Below, piece by piece: positions 34,579 to 44,698 of a stretch of DNA of 64,000 nt; positions within the stretch are counted from its first letter, which is position 1, and each line of letters begins with the position of its first letter. The translations under genes were made by a program, and so were the position numbers. The notes under the pieces were generated by a model. It did no database searches, was not told the origin of the DNA, and saw nothing but the letters and a program-made list of their open reading frames with translations. Where the stretch lies: positions 25,580 to 89,579 of the forward strand of contig CALVNS010000007.1 in NCBI GenBank assembly GCA_944349855.1, given 5' to 3'. The stretch comes from an uncultured Eubacteriales bacterium (lineage in GTDB: Bacteria > Bacillota > Clostridia > Christensenellales > Aristaeellaceae).

Positions 34579-35973
34579 TCAGCCCCGCCATGCCTCGGGC
34601 AGGTAATTCAGGGTATTGCGGACCATGTCGTCAAACAGCTGCCGGCCCTCCGCCAGGCCGACCGCACCCATCAGCGGGTCGTTCATGAACACGTCGAACG
34701 CGAGCGTGCGGTCGCACGTCAGCGCTGCCTGCACCGTCGCCTCCTGGTTGAGCGCCTGGCGCGCGACCAGCGCGTCGACGCCCGGCGGCAGCGCGCCGGC
34801 CTGCACGGGCGCGATCTCGCCGCGGCGGAACAGCGCGTTCGTCTCCACCACCGCGCCCAGCGGCAGGTTTGAAACCTGCCCGCGGTTGGGCACGTTGACG
34901 TTGGAGACCAGGTCGCCCAGGCCGAGCAGCGCCTTGATGAGCAGATGCCCCTCCTCGCCCGAGCCCTGCATGTCCAGCTGTTCCTCGCCCGCGAGCAGCC
35001 GCTGCTGGCGCGCCAGACGGCGGGCCAGATCCTCCTTGCGCCAGGAGACGGGCGTGAGCCCGAACCCCCATGCGCGCGCCGTCTGCGGGTCCTTCAGATA
35101 CCACGGCGGCACAAACTCGGCCAGGTGGCGGTCGCCCGCCGCCGCGATCAGCCCATAGCGCAGGAACAGGTCGAACTTGACGCGGTGGTTGCACGCAAAC
35201 GTGTTGTTCATCCAGTTGTCGTCCAGTCCTCTGTCAAAGCCGGTCGCGCGGTACTTCTCCGCGAACGTGCGGTAGAGCGGAAACAGGTCCATCCCCTCAT
35301 AGGATGCGCTCGTGAGCCACGTGAAGTGGTTGATACCCGTGACGGTCGTGCGGATCTGCTGGCGCGTGACGCCCTCGATGCCGCACAGGTCCTCCAGCAT
35401 GGCGCACAGGAGCTTCTGCGTGCCAAACACCTCATGGCAGCAGCCGAACGCGCGGATGCCCGGATAGGCGGCGTACAGCGCGCGCATGCAGGTGCTCATG
35501 GGATTGGTGTAGTTGACGACCCAGGCCTGCGGCGCGAAGTCGCGCACCGCACGGCCGATCTCGGCCATCATGGGCAGCGCGCGCAGGGCGCGGATCAGGC
35601 CGCCGGGGCCGACCGTGTCGCCCACGGATTGATACACGCCTACGCGCTCGGGCAGGTGCACGTCGGATTCCATCTCGTCAAACGTGCCGGGCAGGATGGA
35701 GATGACCACAAAGTCCGCGCCGGTAAGCGCCTCGTGCAGCGAGCAGGCCACCTCATACGTCCAGGCGCTCTTCGCCTCCGGGCGCGCCGGGAGCGTGCGG
35801 CCGATGCGCGCGTTGCGCTCGGCGGCCTCCCGGTCGATGTCGTACAGGCTGACCGTGCCGCTCAGCTGCGCGTCGCACGCCAGATCGGTCATGAATCCCC
35901 AGGCCCAGCCGCGCGAGCCGCCGCCGATATAGGCGATCCGCAGATCGCGCGCGCGTCCGTTTTCCACTCGCAT
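34579..35973 (-). CDS. Glycoside hydrolase family 4 (NAD/Mn-dependent alpha-glycosidase)
   Basis: 464 residues. GH4 enzymes oxidise C3 of the sugar with bound NAD before eliminating the glycosidic bond. Visible features are the NAD loop IAYIGGGSRGW, VISILPGTFDEM, VNYTNPMS, the metal Cys and His in GCCHEVFG and GINHFTW, and AAAGDRHLAEF. The CHE motif differs from the CN-P and CDMP forms of phospho-glycosidases, so a free alpha-glycoside (glucoside, galactoside or uronide) is more likely. Its start lies only 26 bases after the lpdA stop, with no terminator between. It could therefore be read from the glycine operon, although its function does not suggest that. Confidence 0.92.
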   Translation of the reverse strand: MRVENGRARDLRIAYIGGGSRGWAWGFMTDLACDAQLSGTVSLYDIDREAAERNARIGRTLPARPEAKSAWTYEVACSLHEALTGADFVVISILPGTFDEMESDVHLPERVGVYQSVGDTVGPGGLIRALRALPMMAEIGRAVRDFAPQAWVVNYTNPMSTCMRALYAAYPGIRAFGCCHEVFGTQKLLCAMLEDLCGIEGVTRQQIRTTVTGINHFTWLTSASYEGMDLFPLYRTFAEKYRATGFDRGLDDNWMNNTFACNHRVKFDLFLRYGLIAAAGDRHLAEFVPPWYLKDPQTARAWGFGLTPVSWRKEDLARRLARQQRLLAGEEQLDMQGSGEEGHLLIKALLGLGDLVSNVNVPNRGQVSNLPLGAVVETNALFRRGEIAPVQAGALPPGVDALVARQALNQEATVQAALTCDRTLAFDVFMNDPLMGAVGLAEGRQLFDDMVRNTLNYLPEAWRG

Positions 35974-35999
35974 GTCAACACCCCCTGTGCATTTCGCCG

Positions 36000-37376
36000 C
36001 TATCTTCGGGCCGGCGCCGCGTGAATCGCGCGCCCCTCGACCGCCTCGAGCGCCTCGGTCACCGCCTCTTCAAACGTCGGATGCGCGCGCACCGCGCGCA
36101 GCAGCTGCGCGCGCGTCAATCCGGCGGCGATGGCGGCATTCAGCTCGCCCACGATGTCCGTCGCCCGTCCGCACATCAGCTGCGCGCCCAGCAGCGCGTC
36201 GCTCTTTGCGTCGACGACGACCTTGACAAATCCGCGCGCGCCGCCCGCGATCTGCGTGCGGCCGTTCGCGCCCATGAGCGCCTTGCCGGTCCTGACCGCC
36301 AAGCCCTGCGCCTTCGCCTCGTCCGCCGTCAGGCCGACGCTGGCGATCTCGGGATCGGTGTATACGCACGAGGGAATCAGATCGAGCCGCAACCCGCTGG
36401 ACACGCCCGCGATGCCCTCGACGCAGGCGATGCCCTGCGCGCTGGCCGCATGCGCCAGCTGCACGCCGCCCGTGACGTCGCCCACGGCGTAGATGCCCGG
36501 CACGCTCGTCTCAAAGCGTCCGTCGACGCGGATGCGCCCGCGCTCCATCTCCACCTGCACATGCGTGCCAAAGAGGCCGTCGGTATTCGCACGGCGTCCC
36601 ACGGCGCACAGCACGGCATCCGCCGTACAGGAGGCGTGGCCGCCGCGCGTCTCAAACTCCACGCACAGCCCGTCCTGCGCGCGCGACACGCGCGACACGC
36701 GCGCGCCGGTGAAGACCTGCGCGCCGTCCCGCTTGAGGTTCATCGCCACGCTCTGGCCGAACTCGCGGTCCAACGCGGGCAGCAGGCGGTCCATCGCCTC
36801 GATCACTGCGACGCCGCGCCCCAGGCCCGTCAACAGCGTGGCGAACTCCACGCCGATGACGCCGCCGCCGATGATCGCCAGGCGCTGCGGCAGGTTGCCG
36901 CCGTCCAGCAGATCATCGCTGGTGATGCACAGGTCGATCCCCTCGATTGGCGGCATTGCGGGCACGGAGCCCGTCGCCACGAGGATGCGCTCGGCCTCGA
37001 CGGTCGAGCCGCCTACGGCGACGCGGCCCGCCGCCTCGATGCGCCCCTCGCCCTCGTACAGGTCGATCCGGTTGGCGCGCACGAGCTGCGCAATGCCCGA
37101 CCGCAGCCCGCGCACGACCTCGTCCTTGCGCGCAAACATCGCGCGCTCGTCGAGCGAGATCTCCTTCGCGCACACGCCCAGCGCCGCGCCTTCCTTCACC
37201 GCGCGGTAGACCTCGGCCGTGTGCAGCAGCGCCTTGGTCGGGATGCAGCCCCGATTGAGGCAGGTGCCGCCCAGCGCGTCCTTCTCGATCAGCGCGACGC
37301 GCAGTCCCAGCTGTGCGGCGCGGATCGCGGCCTCATATCCGCCCGGGCCCGCGCCGATCACGGCCAGCTGATACAT
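36000..37376 (-). CDS. lpdA: Dihydrolipoyl dehydrogenase (L protein of glycine cleavage)
   Basis: About 458 residues. The FAD-binding start is LAVIGAGPGGYEAAI, the redox-active disulfide is GGTCLNRGCIPTK, the NAD-binding motif is AIIGGGVIGVEFA, and the FAD motif is GIYAVGDVTGG. The C-terminal His-Glu pair is in AHPTFEEAVTEAL. It reoxidises the lipoyl arm of GcvH. ATG 37376 is favoured by the GGGGGG ribosome-binding site; an in-frame ATG at 37394 overlaps the lplA stop. Last glycine-cleavage gene of the operon. Confidence 0.96.
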   Translation of the reverse strand: MYQLAVIGAGPGGYEAAIRAAQLGLRVALIEKDALGGTCLNRGCIPTKALLHTAEVYRAVKEGAALGVCAKEISLDERAMFARKDEVVRGLRSGIAQLVRANRIDLYEGEGRIEAAGRVAVGGSTVEAERILVATGSVPAMPPIEGIDLCITSDDLLDGGNLPQRLAIIGGGVIGVEFATLLTGLGRGVAVIEAMDRLLPALDREFGQSVAMNLKRDGAQVFTGARVSRVSRAQDGLCVEFETRGGHASCTADAVLCAVGRRANTDGLFGTHVQVEMERGRIRVDGRFETSVPGIYAVGDVTGGVQLAHAASAQGIACVEGIAGVSSGLRLDLIPSCVYTDPEIASVGLTADEAKAQGLAVRTGKALMGANGRTQIAGGARGFVKVVVDAKSDALLGAQLMCGRATDIVGELNAAIAAGLTRAQLLRAVRAHPTFEEAVTEALEAVEGRAIHAAPARR

Positions 37377-37387
37377 GTCATTCCCCC

Positions 37388-38377
37388 CTAACATTCCAGC
37401 GCGCCCATCAGCGCGCGCAGGTCCCGCGCCCGCCCGGCGTCCTCCGCCTCGAGGGCGCAGAGCGCTTCACAGAGCGCGGCGCGTTCAAACCGGCAGCCAC
37501 GCAGCGCGCGCTCCACGCGCCCCGGCAGTCCGGCGTCCATCGCATCCGAATAGCAGGCGCAGTCAGCCACGCGGCCCGCGTCGACGCGCAGGCACAGCTC
37601 CACCCCGCCCCACGCGAACCGGCGCGATACGCGCTGCGAAAACGCGATGGGCCGGCCGTATATCCAGTCCCAGGAGGCAAAGCGCGCCTCCAGCTCGCGC
37701 AGGCGCGGCCCGTCCAGCGCAGGCGCGTCGAGCGGCTGAGGCTCCGGCCCATACTCCGCGCCGAGCGCCTCCGTCAGCGCGCGGGCCATCGCCTGCGGCG
37801 TGATTGAGGGCTCGAGCGCGCGCAGGTTGACCACCCGCGCGCGCACGGAGGCCACGCCCTTGCCCGCCAGCTTTTCGGGATCGACGTTCAGATAGCGGCC
37901 CATCCGCTCCATGTCCGCATCGATGAGCAGCGTGCCGTGGTGGCACGCGCGCCCGCCGTGCCTGTAAAAGGCGTTGCCGGAGAACTTGCGTCCGTCCGCC
38001 TCCAGGTCGTTTCGGCCGCTGACGCGCGCGTCGACGCCCAGCGAGCGCACGGCGCGCAGGATCGTGCGCTGCTGGCGCGCGACGTCGTAGTCGCCGTCGT
38101 GGAGCAGAAACGTAAAGTTCAGGTTGCCCAGGTCGTGGTAGACTGCGCCGCCGCCGGACGGACGCCGCACCAGGCGGCCGCCGTCCGCGCGCAGCAGATC
38201 CACGCGGCACTCCCGCCAGGCGTTCTGGTTGCGCCCGACGACGACAGTGTGCGCGTTCTGCCACAGGTAGAGCACGCAGGTCTCCCGGGGCAGGCGCTCC
38301 ATCAGCAGCGCCTCGAACGCCAGGTTTTTCGCGGGATCCGTCCCCGCTGCACGCGCCACGCGCAGTGCGCGGATCAT
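37388..38377 (-). CDS. lplA: Lipoate-protein ligase A
   Basis: 329 residues. It attaches lipoate (through lipoyl-AMP) to the lysine of GcvH. Family motifs are [15 protein letters not shown], the [20 protein letters not shown] loop, [18 protein letters not shown] with the catalytic lysine, and [15 protein letters not shown]. The C-terminal domain continues with [12 protein letters not shown]. Its ATG overlaps the gcvPB stop (ATGA). Its presence inside the gcv operon supplies lipoylation of the H protein. Confidence 0.97.
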   Translation of the reverse strand: MIRALRVARAAGTDPAKNLAFEALLMERLPRETCVLYLWQNAHTVVVGRNQNAWRECRVDLLRADGGRLVRRPSGGGAVYHDLGNLNFTFLLHDGDYDVARQQRTILRAVRSLGVDARVSGRNDLEADGRKFSGNAFYRHGGRACHHGTLLIDADMERMGRYLNVDPEKLAGKGVASVRARVVNLRALEPSITPQAMARALTEALGAEYGPEPQPLDAPALDGPRLRELEARFASWDWIYGRPIAFSQRVSRRFAWGGVELCLRVDAGRVADCACYSDAMDAGLPGRVERALRGCRFERAALCEALCALEAEDAGRARDLRALMGALEC

Positions 38378-39786
38378 GCGAAGTCAAAGCGCAGCTTCGG
38401 ATTGCGCGCCGCGCCCACCTCGTCCGGCCTGCGTACGGGCGCCGTCAGCGGCCGCGCGTGCAGCGCCTCGGGATGCTCGTGCGCCTCGCGCGCCAGGTCC
38501 TTGAGCGCCTGCACGGCCTCGTCGAGCGTCTCGCGGCTCTCCGTCTCCGTCGGTTCGACCATGAGCGCCTCGTGCACGATCAGTGGGAAGTACATCGTCG
38601 GCGGGTGGATCCCCGCATCCAGCAGGCCCTTGGCCACGTCCAGCGCGCTCACGCCCGTCTCATGCTTGAGCTTCTCCAGCGTCATGACAAACTCGTGCAT
38701 GCAGGTGTGGTCATAGGCCATGTCGTAGGTGTCCTTCAGCGCGTGCATCATGTAGTTGGCGTTGAGCACCGCGTTTTCGGACGCCTCGCGCAGGCCCGGC
38801 CCGCCCAGGGTCAGGATGTAGCACAGCGCGCGCAGCGTGACGGCGAAGTTGCCATAGAACGCGCGCACCTGGCCGACGCTCTGCGCGCCGGGATGACCGC
38901 CCAGGCGGCTGTCCGGCAGGAAGTCGCGCAGGAACGCCTTGCAGCCCACGGGGCCGCTGCCCGGGCCGCCGCCGCCGTGCGGGGTGGAGAAGGTCTTGTG
39001 CAGGTTCAGGTGCACCACGTCAAAGCCCATGTCGCCGGGGCGCGCAATGCCCATGACGGCGTTGAGGTTTGCGCCATCGTAGTAGCACAGGCCGCCCGCC
39101 TCGTGCACGATGCGCGTGATCTCCAGGATGTTGCCGTCAAACAGGCCGACGGTGTTGGGGTTGGTCAGCATCAGGCCGGCCGTATCCGGCCCGACCGCCG
39201 CACGCAGCGCCTGCAGGTCCACGCAGCCGTCCGGGCCGGAGGGCACGTTCACGACCGCATAGCCGGCCATCGCCGCGCTGGCGGGATTCGTGCCGTGCGC
39301 AGAGTCGGGCACGAGGATCTTCGTGCGCGCCGCGTCGCCGCGGGCGCGGTGGTATGCCTGAATCAGCAGCAGGCCCGTGAACTCGCCGTGCGCGCCCGCC
39401 GCGGGCTGGAACGTCATCGCATCCATGCCCGTGACCTCGCACAGCGCCGCCTCGGCCTCCTTCAGCACCTCCACGCACCCCTCTGCCGTGCGCGCGGGCT
39501 GCAGCGGATGCACGCCCGCAAAGCCCGGCAGCTGTGCCAGCTCCTCGTCGATACGCGGGTTATACTTCATCGTGCACGAGCCCAGCGGATAAAACCCGCT
39601 GCACACGCCGTGCGAACGCCGGGCAAGCGCGGCATAGTGCCGGTCCAGGTCGCACTCGGCGACCTCCGGCAGGCGCAGCGGCGCCTGGCGGCGCAGCGCC
39701 TGCGGCAGGGGCGCGGCGGGCACGTCGCTGGGCGGCAGAATCGCGCTCCCGCGCCCCGTGCGGCTCTTTTCAAAGATCAGCTGCAT
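38374..39786 (-). CDS. gcvPB: Glycine dehydrogenase (decarboxylating) subunit 2
   Basis: About 470 residues, the C-terminal half of the P protein. The PLP lysine is in [43 protein letters not shown] and the late [12 protein letters not shown] segment are typical. Together with GcvPA it decarboxylates glycine and passes the aminomethyl group to GcvH. ATG 39786 has GGGAGG 7 bases upstream; it overlaps the gcvPA end by about 10 bases. Confidence 0.98.
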   Translation of the reverse strand: MQLIFEKSRTGRGSAILPPSDVPAAPLPQALRRQAPLRLPEVAECDLDRHYAALARRSHGVCSGFYPLGSCTMKYNPRIDEELAQLPGFAGVHPLQPARTAEGCVEVLKEAEAALCEVTGMDAMTFQPAAGAHGEFTGLLLIQAYHRARGDAARTKILVPDSAHGTNPASAAMAGYAVVNVPSGPDGCVDLQALRAAVGPDTAGLMLTNPNTVGLFDGNILEITRIVHEAGGLCYYDGANLNAVMGIARPGDMGFDVVHLNLHKTFSTPHGGGGPGSGPVGCKAFLRDFLPDSRLGGHPGAQSVGQVRAFYGNFAVTLRALCYILTLGGPGLREASENAVLNANYMMHALKDTYDMAYDHTCMHEFVMTLEKLKHETGVSALDVAKGLLDAGIHPPTMYFPLIVHEALMVEPTETESRETLDEAVQALKDLAREAHEHPEALHARPLTAPVRRPDEVGAARNPKLRFDFA

Positions 39787-41096
39787 GCGAGCACCTCCCT
39801 GACGACCTCGGCGGCGCGATCCATCTGCGCGCGGCCAACGGTCTCCGTTGCGCACCAGAGGATGCCGCCGGGAATGGGCAGTCCGCCGAGGATGCCTTCA
39901 TCCTCCAGCGCGCGCATCAGCCGTTCGGCGTCCGCCGGGCATTCGGTCACAAACTCGTGGAAGAAAGGCGCGTCGCCTACGCGGGCAAGGCCCGCCTGCG
40001 CCAGCGCAGACTGCAGGTAATGCGCGTTGTCCACGCAGCGCTGGGCGATCTCTCGCAGGCCCTGCGGCCCGACGGCGCACAGATATGCCCCGGCCGTCAG
40101 CGCGCACAGCGCCTCATTGGAGCAGATGTTGCTGCCGGCCTTCTCGCGGCGGATGTGCTGCTCGCGCGCCTGCAGCGTCAGCACGTATGCGCGCTTGCCG
40201 TCCACGTCGGTCGTCTCGCCGACGATGCGCCCCGGCAGGCGGCGCATCAGCGATTGCCGGGCCGCCATGATGCCCAGATACGGTCCGCCATAGGAGAGCG
40301 GCAGGCCCAGCGGCTGTCCCTCCGCGACGGCGACGTCCGCGCCCAGCTCGCCAGGCGTGCGCAGCAGCGCCATCGCCATGGGATTGCACGAGAGCACGGC
40401 CTTGGCGCCCGCCTCGTGCGCGGCCGCGATCGCCGCGCCTGCGTCCTCGATGGCGCCGTAGAAGTTGGGCGACTGCAGCACGACGCAGGCGACGTCCGGC
40501 GTGAGCATCGCGCGCAGCGCCTCCAGGTCGGTGACGCCGTCGCGCTCGGGCACAACGCGCGCCTCCACGCCCGCGGCGCGGCAATATGTCTGCACCGTCG
40601 CGATCGTGTCCGGATGCGCGGTCGCGCTGATCAGCGCGGCGGTCCGCCGGCGATCGCGGCACATGGCGACAGCCTCCGCGGCGGCGCTCGCGCCGTCATA
40701 CACGGAGGCGTTGCTCACATCCATGCCCGTCAGCTCGCAGACCATCGTCTGGTATTCAAAGATCGACTGCAGCACGCCCTGGCTGATCTCGGCCTGATAG
40801 GGCGTATAGGCGGTCACAAACTCCTCGCGCGAGGCGACGGACTTGACGATCGCCGGGATGTAGTGGCTGTAGGCGCCCGCGCCGCGCAGCACGACGGGGA
40901 ACACGCGGTTCTTCGCCGCGAGCGCCTCCATGCGCGCGCGCAGGGCCATCTCGCTCAGGCCCTCGGGCAGGCGCAGCGCCGCAGCGCGCCTGACCTGCTC
41001 CGGTACATCCCGGAACAGGTCGTCCATGCGCTCCAGGCCGATCGCGCGCAGCATCTCCTCGCGCTCGCGCTCGGTGGAGGGAACGTAGCTGCCCAT
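39777..41096 (-). CDS. gcvPA: Glycine dehydrogenase (decarboxylating) subunit 1
   Basis: About 439 residues, the N-terminal half of the two-subunit P protein. It starts [20 protein letters not shown]. Typical segments are [13 protein letters not shown]-like ([17 protein letters not shown]), [36 protein letters not shown]-like, and [20 protein letters not shown] 41096 has AGAGGAGG upstream inside the end of gcvH. Confidence 0.98.
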   Translation of the reverse strand: MGSYVPSTEREREEMLRAIGLERMDDLFRDVPEQVRRAAALRLPEGLSEMALRARMEALAAKNRVFPVVLRGAGAYSHYIPAIVKSVASREEFVTAYTPYQAEISQGVLQSIFEYQTMVCELTGMDVSNASVYDGASAAAEAVAMCRDRRRTAALISATAHPDTIATVQTYCRAAGVEARVVPERDGVTDLEALRAMLTPDVACVVLQSPNFYGAIEDAGAAIAAAHEAGAKAVLSCNPMAMALLRTPGELGADVAVAEGQPLGLPLSYGGPYLGIMAARQSLMRRLPGRIVGETTDVDGKRAYVLTLQAREQHIRREKAGSNICSNEALCALTAGAYLCAVGPQGLREIAQRCVDNAHYLQSALAQAGLARVGDAPFFHEFVTECPADAERLMRALEDEGILGGLPIPGGILWCATETVGRAQMDRAAEVVREVLACS

Positions 41097-41097
41097 G

Positions 41098-41478
41098 TTA
41101 TGCCTCCTCTTCCAGCGCCTTGGCGTATTCCGCAGCGTCCAGCAGGCCCTCCGGCTCGGCGGACAGCTCGATGCGCGCCATCCACGCCTCATAGGGCGCC
41201 TCGTTGATGCGCTGCGGCGCGTCGAGCAGCTCCTCGTTGACCTCTACGACGCGGCCGCTGACCGGGCTGTAGACGTCGCTGACCGCCTTGACGGACTCGA
41301 CATCGGCGAGTGTGTCGCCCGCGGCGACCGCATCTTCGACCTGCGGCAGGTTCACAAAGACCAGATCGCCCAGCGCGTCCTGCGCATGGTCGGTCAGGCC
41401 GATCTCGACGATGTTGCCCTCCAGCTGGCGCACCCACTCGTGGGACCTGGTGTAGCGAAGTTCGGCGGGAATGTTCAT
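41098..41478 (-). CDS. gcvH: Glycine cleavage system H protein
   Basis: 126 residues. The lipoyl-lysine lies in [16 protein letters not shown], and the N-terminus [10 protein letters not shown] is the family signature. The lipoyl arm shuttles the aminomethyl group among GcvP, GcvT and Lpd. GAGGAGGA lies upstream of ATG 41478. It sits between gcvT and gcvPA. Confidence 0.99.
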   Translation of the reverse strand: MNIPAELRYTRSHEWVRQLEGNIVEIGLTDHAQDALGDLVFVNLPQVEDAVAAGDTLADVESVKAVSDVYSPVSGRVVEVNEELLDAPQRINEAPYEAWMARIELSAEPEGLLDAAEYAKALEEEA

Positions 41479-41525
41479 GACAGCATCCTCCTCATTCAAA
41501 AATCAATGATTGGGGTTGGCAGGCG

Positions 41526-42620
41526 TCACTTTCTGGAACGCCTGTAAAACGGCAGCGGGACCACCTCGGCGGCGATGCGCCGGCCACGCACGTCGACCTC
41601 CAGCGGCGTGCCCTCCTCACGGCAGCGGCTGTCCACCAGGGCCATGGCGACAGCGTGGCCCAGATACGGGCAGTGCGTGCCCGACGTCGTGCGGCCGACC
41701 TGGATTCCATCGCAGTATACGGCGCAGCCCTCGCGCGCGATGCCGCGTCCGGTCATGCGCAGGCCCACGCGACCCACGCGCGGCTCGCCGCGCGCCACGA
41801 GCGCGTCCCGGCCGATGAAGGGAACCTGCTTGTCCATCTTGACAAACACGCCCAGTCCCGCCTCCAGCGGCGTGACCTGCTCGTCCATCTCGTGGCCGTA
41901 CAGCGGCATAGCCGCCTCCAGGCGTAGCGTGTCGCGCGCGCCCAGCCCGCACGGGATCAATCCGTCGGGCGCGCCGGCCTGCAGCAGCGCATTCCACAGC
42001 GCGGGCGCGTCCGCGGGCGCGCAGTAGAGCTCGAACCCGTCCTCGCCCGTGTAGCCCGTGCGAGAGATCAGGCAGTCGATGCCCGCGACCGGGCGGTGCG
42101 CGGTGAAGCTGTAGTACTTGCCCGGGATGTCCTGCGCGGAGGCCAGACGCAGCAGGATGTCCTGCGCGCGCGGACCCTGCAGCGCCAGCTGCGCCACCTC
42201 GTCCGACAGGTCGCGCAGCGTCGCGTCGCCCGTCACGTGCGCCTGCATCCAGGCCACGTCCTTATCGTGATTGGCCGCGTTGACGACGACCAGATAGCGG
42301 TCCTGCGCAAGGCGATACACGAGCACATCGTCGACCACGCCGCCCGTCTCACACAGCATCGGGCTGTAGCGCACGCGCCCGTCCTGCATGCCGTCCATGT
42401 CGTTGCACAGCAGGCGCTGCAGGTTGTATAGCGCGTCGGGGCCCTCGATCAGCACCTCGCCCATGTGCGACACGTCAAACAGCCCGCAGGCCGTGCGCAC
42501 GGCCATGTGCTCGGCGATCACGCCCGTGCCGTACTGTACGGGCAGCAGATAGCCGGCAAACGGCACGATCTTGCCCCCCGCCTGCTCGTGGCACGCGTAC
42601 AGAGGCGTCTTCTTTTCCAT
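41526..42620 (-). CDS. gcvT: Aminomethyltransferase (T protein of glycine cleavage)
   Basis: 364 residues, the usual length. It transfers the one-carbon unit to tetrahydrofolate and releases ammonia. The folate-binding segment [20 protein letters not shown], the [10 protein letters not shown] loop, [13 protein letters not shown] and the C-terminal SPALGKTIALA-like part ([12 protein letters not shown]) are present. ATG 42620 with GGAGGG upstream is chosen; earlier codons of the open frame lie inside the riboswitch. First gene of the operon. Confidence 0.98.
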   Translation of the reverse strand: MEKKTPLYACHEQAGGKIVPFAGYLLPVQYGTGVIAEHMAVRTACGLFDVSHMGEVLIEGPDALYNLQRLLCNDMDGMQDGRVRYSPMLCETGGVVDDVLVYRLAQDRYLVVVNAANHDKDVAWMQAHVTGDATLRDLSDEVAQLALQGPRAQDILLRLASAQDIPGKYYSFTAHRPVAGIDCLISRTGYTGEDGFELYCAPADAPALWNALLQAGAPDGLIPCGLGARDTLRLEAAMPLYGHEMDEQVTPLEAGLGVFVKMDKQVPFIGRDALVARGEPRVGRVGLRMTGRGIAREGCAVYCDGIQVGRTTSGTHCPYLGHAVAMALVDSRCREEGTPLEVDVRGRRIAAEVVPLPFYRRSRK

Positions 42621-42672
42621 GTGATTCCCTCCGTTTCGTTTGTTTTTTAACGATTTGTCCGTCCAAACGCGC

Positions 42673-42706
42673 AAAAGAGGCGCACGACAAATACGTCGTG
42701 CGCCTC
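42673..42706 (-). terminator. Attenuator (intrinsic terminator) of the glycine riboswitch
   Basis: A 12-base perfect stem (42677-42688 with 42695-42706) followed by TTTT on the minus strand. Its 5' arm overlaps the closing helix of the second aptamer, so the two structures exclude each other. Confidence 0.9.
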
Positions 42707-42866
42707 TGTCTGGTAACCTGAAAGATTCCCCGGCGAGCGCCGGGTTGCTTCTTCGGTGCATCGTTGCTTTCCAGAGTTCCGTCCAGGGCGGGTCTTTTTG
42801 CCTGAGAGTTTTTAGCGCTTCCCCTTCGGCGCCGCGTCCGCGGTCTCTCCCCGTCCCTTCGTCCGA
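42707..42866 (-). promoter_or_regulatory. Tandem glycine riboswitch
   Basis: Two glycine aptamers in series on the minus strand. The first has GGGGAGAGACC, GCCGAAGGGG and AACTCTCAGGCAAAA. The second has GGAACTCTGGAAAG, GCACCGAAGAAGC and AATCTTTCAGGTTACCAG. Both show the conserved GCCGAAG/CACCGAAG and CTCAGG/TTCAGG cores. The linker and the terminator that follows match gcvT riboswitches. Glycine binding should stabilise the second aptamer and disrupt the terminator, turning the gcv operon on. Confidence 0.96.
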
Positions 42867-42886
42867 TATGCGGTTTTCTCATCTTG

Positions 42887-42915
42887 GTTATACCATCCCG
42901 GCCCGCATCTGTCAA
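42887..42915 (-). promoter_or_regulatory. Sigma-A promoter of the gcv operon
   Basis: On the minus strand a perfect TTGACA (42915-42910), 17 bases, and TATAAC (42892-42887) with an extended TGG. The start is about 15 bases before the riboswitch. Confidence 0.9.
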
Positions 42916-42931
42916 TCCCCTTTTGTCGCGC

Positions 42932-44698
42932 TCACTGAAACTGCGCGCGGTACAGCTCGGCATAGAAGCCGCCCCGGCGCATGAGCTCCTCGTGCGAGCC
43001 CTGCTCGACGATGTTGCCATCCCGCACGACGAGGATGACGTCCGCACTGGTGATGGTGGAGAGCCGGTGCGCGATGACGAAGCACGTCTTGTCCTGCATG
43101 AGGCTGCGCATGGCCGCCTGGATGCGCTTTTCCGTGCGCGTATCGACATTGGAAGTGGCCTCGTCCAGGATGAGCATGTGCGCGCTCTGCAGCATGGCGC
43201 GCGCGATGGTGAGCAGCTGCTTCTGCCCCTTGGAGATGTTGCCGCCATCCTCGCGCAGGACGGTATCGTAACCCTGGGGCAGCTGCATGATCGCGCCGTG
43301 GATGTGCGCGGCCTTGGCGGCGGCGACGACCTGCTCGCGCGTGGCGCTGCCCGCGCCGTAGGCGATGTTCTCGTAGATCGTGCCGCCGAAGAGCCACGTC
43401 TCCTGCAGCACCATGGCAAACGCGCCGCGCAGGCTCTTGCGCGTGACGTCGCGGGTGTTCTGCCCGTCGATCTCGATGGCGCCCTGTTGGGGGTCGTAAA
43501 AGCGCATGAGCAGGTTGATCAGCGTCGTCTTGCCGGCTCCCGTGGGGCCGACGATGGCCACCAGACTGCCGGGCTTGGCGACCAAATTGACGTTTTTGAG
43601 GATCAGCCGGTCGCGGTCATAGCCGAAGGACAGATCCTTCACGCGCACCTCGCCCTGCTCGCAGCGCAGCGGCCAGGCGTTCTGCGCATCGGCGGGCTCC
43701 TGCGGCTCGTCGATCAGGCGGAACACGCGCTCAGCCGCGGCGCAGGCGCTCTGCAGCTCGCTGAGGATGTTCGCCGCCTCGTTGATCGGGCCGGAGAACT
43801 TGCGCGAGTAGAGCACGAACGAGGAGACGTTGCCCAGCGTGATGCCGCCCGCCAGGTACAGCAGCGCGCCCATGACGCTGATGAGCGAGAGGGAGATGTT
43901 GTTGATCAGGTTGACGCACGGGCCGACCATGCTGCCGTAGTACTCCGCACGGTAATAGGACTGCACGGCGTCCTCGTTCTTCTCGGCGAAGCGCGCCTGC
44001 ACGTTCTGTTCCCTTCGGTAGGCGCGCAGCGTGCGCTGGCCGGAGACCATCTCCTCGACGAAGGCGTTGAGCTCGCCCAGGCTCGCGCTGCGCCGGCGGA
44101 ACAGCGGGCGCACCTTGCCCGTCATGTAGCGTGTGAGCAGGATGGAGGCCGGCACCGTGACGCAAAAGACGAGCACCAGCTTGGGCGAGAGGCGGATCAT
44201 CATCAGCAGCGCGCCCACGACGGTGATGAGGCTGGTGAGGATCTGCACCAGGTCGCTGGACAGCGACGCATTCACCGTGTCGATGTCGTAGGAGATGCGG
44301 CTGAGGATGTCGCCGGTCTGCGTCCGGTCGAAGTAGGAGACCGGCAGCTCCATGAGCCGGTCGAACACGTCCTTGCGCATCTGGCGCGTGATGCGCTGGC
44401 TGATGCGGATCATCAGCAGCGACAGCGCGAAGGAGAGCACGGACGACGCGGCATAGAACGCGACCATCCATCCCGCATATAGAAACACGCGGGCGAAGTC
44501 GACGTGGCCGGGTCCGCCCTCCACCGCATCGATCGCCAGGCCGCACAGCGTCGGCCCGACCAGCTGCAGCAGGTTGCTGGAGACCGTCAGCGCCACCGCC
44601 AGCAACAGCATGCCCTTGTAGCGCATCATGTAGCGCAGCAGGCGCAGGATGACGCCGCGGCGGTCCTGCGGACGCTCGATCTTACCCCTGGGCGGCAT
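42932..44698 (-). CDS. Heterodimeric ABC exporter, catalytic subunit (membrane plus ATPase)
   Basis: 588 residues: six membrane helices (residues about 25-320) fused to an ATPase domain. Walker A is GPTGAGKTT, the signature is ISKGQKQLL, Walker B is MLILDEATSNVD with the catalytic Glu, and the switch His is in VIAHRLSTI. The signature third position is Lys instead of Gly. ATG 44698 has GGGAGG 8 bases upstream, and the gene overlaps its partner by 17 bases. It pairs with the upstream subunit, whose own Walker B is degenerate, as in BmrCD- or TM287/288-type multidrug exporters. Confidence 0.94.
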   Translation of the reverse strand: MPPRGKIERPQDRRGVILRLLRYMMRYKGMLLLAVALTVSSNLLQLVGPTLCGLAIDAVEGGPGHVDFARVFLYAGWMVAFYAASSVLSFALSLLMIRISQRITRQMRKDVFDRLMELPVSYFDRTQTGDILSRISYDIDTVNASLSSDLVQILTSLITVVGALLMMIRLSPKLVLVFCVTVPASILLTRYMTGKVRPLFRRRSASLGELNAFVEEMVSGQRTLRAYRREQNVQARFAEKNEDAVQSYYRAEYYGSMVGPCVNLINNISLSLISVMGALLYLAGGITLGNVSSFVLYSRKFSGPINEAANILSELQSACAAAERVFRLIDEPQEPADAQNAWPLRCEQGEVRVKDLSFGYDRDRLILKNVNLVAKPGSLVAIVGPTGAGKTTLINLLMRFYDPQQGAIEIDGQNTRDVTRKSLRGAFAMVLQETWLFGGTIYENIAYGAGSATREQVVAAAKAAHIHGAIMQLPQGYDTVLREDGGNISKGQKQLLTIARAMLQSAHMLILDEATSNVDTRTEKRIQAAMRSLMQDKTCFVIAHRLSTITSADVILVVRDGNIVEQGSHEELMRRGGFYAELYRAQFQ

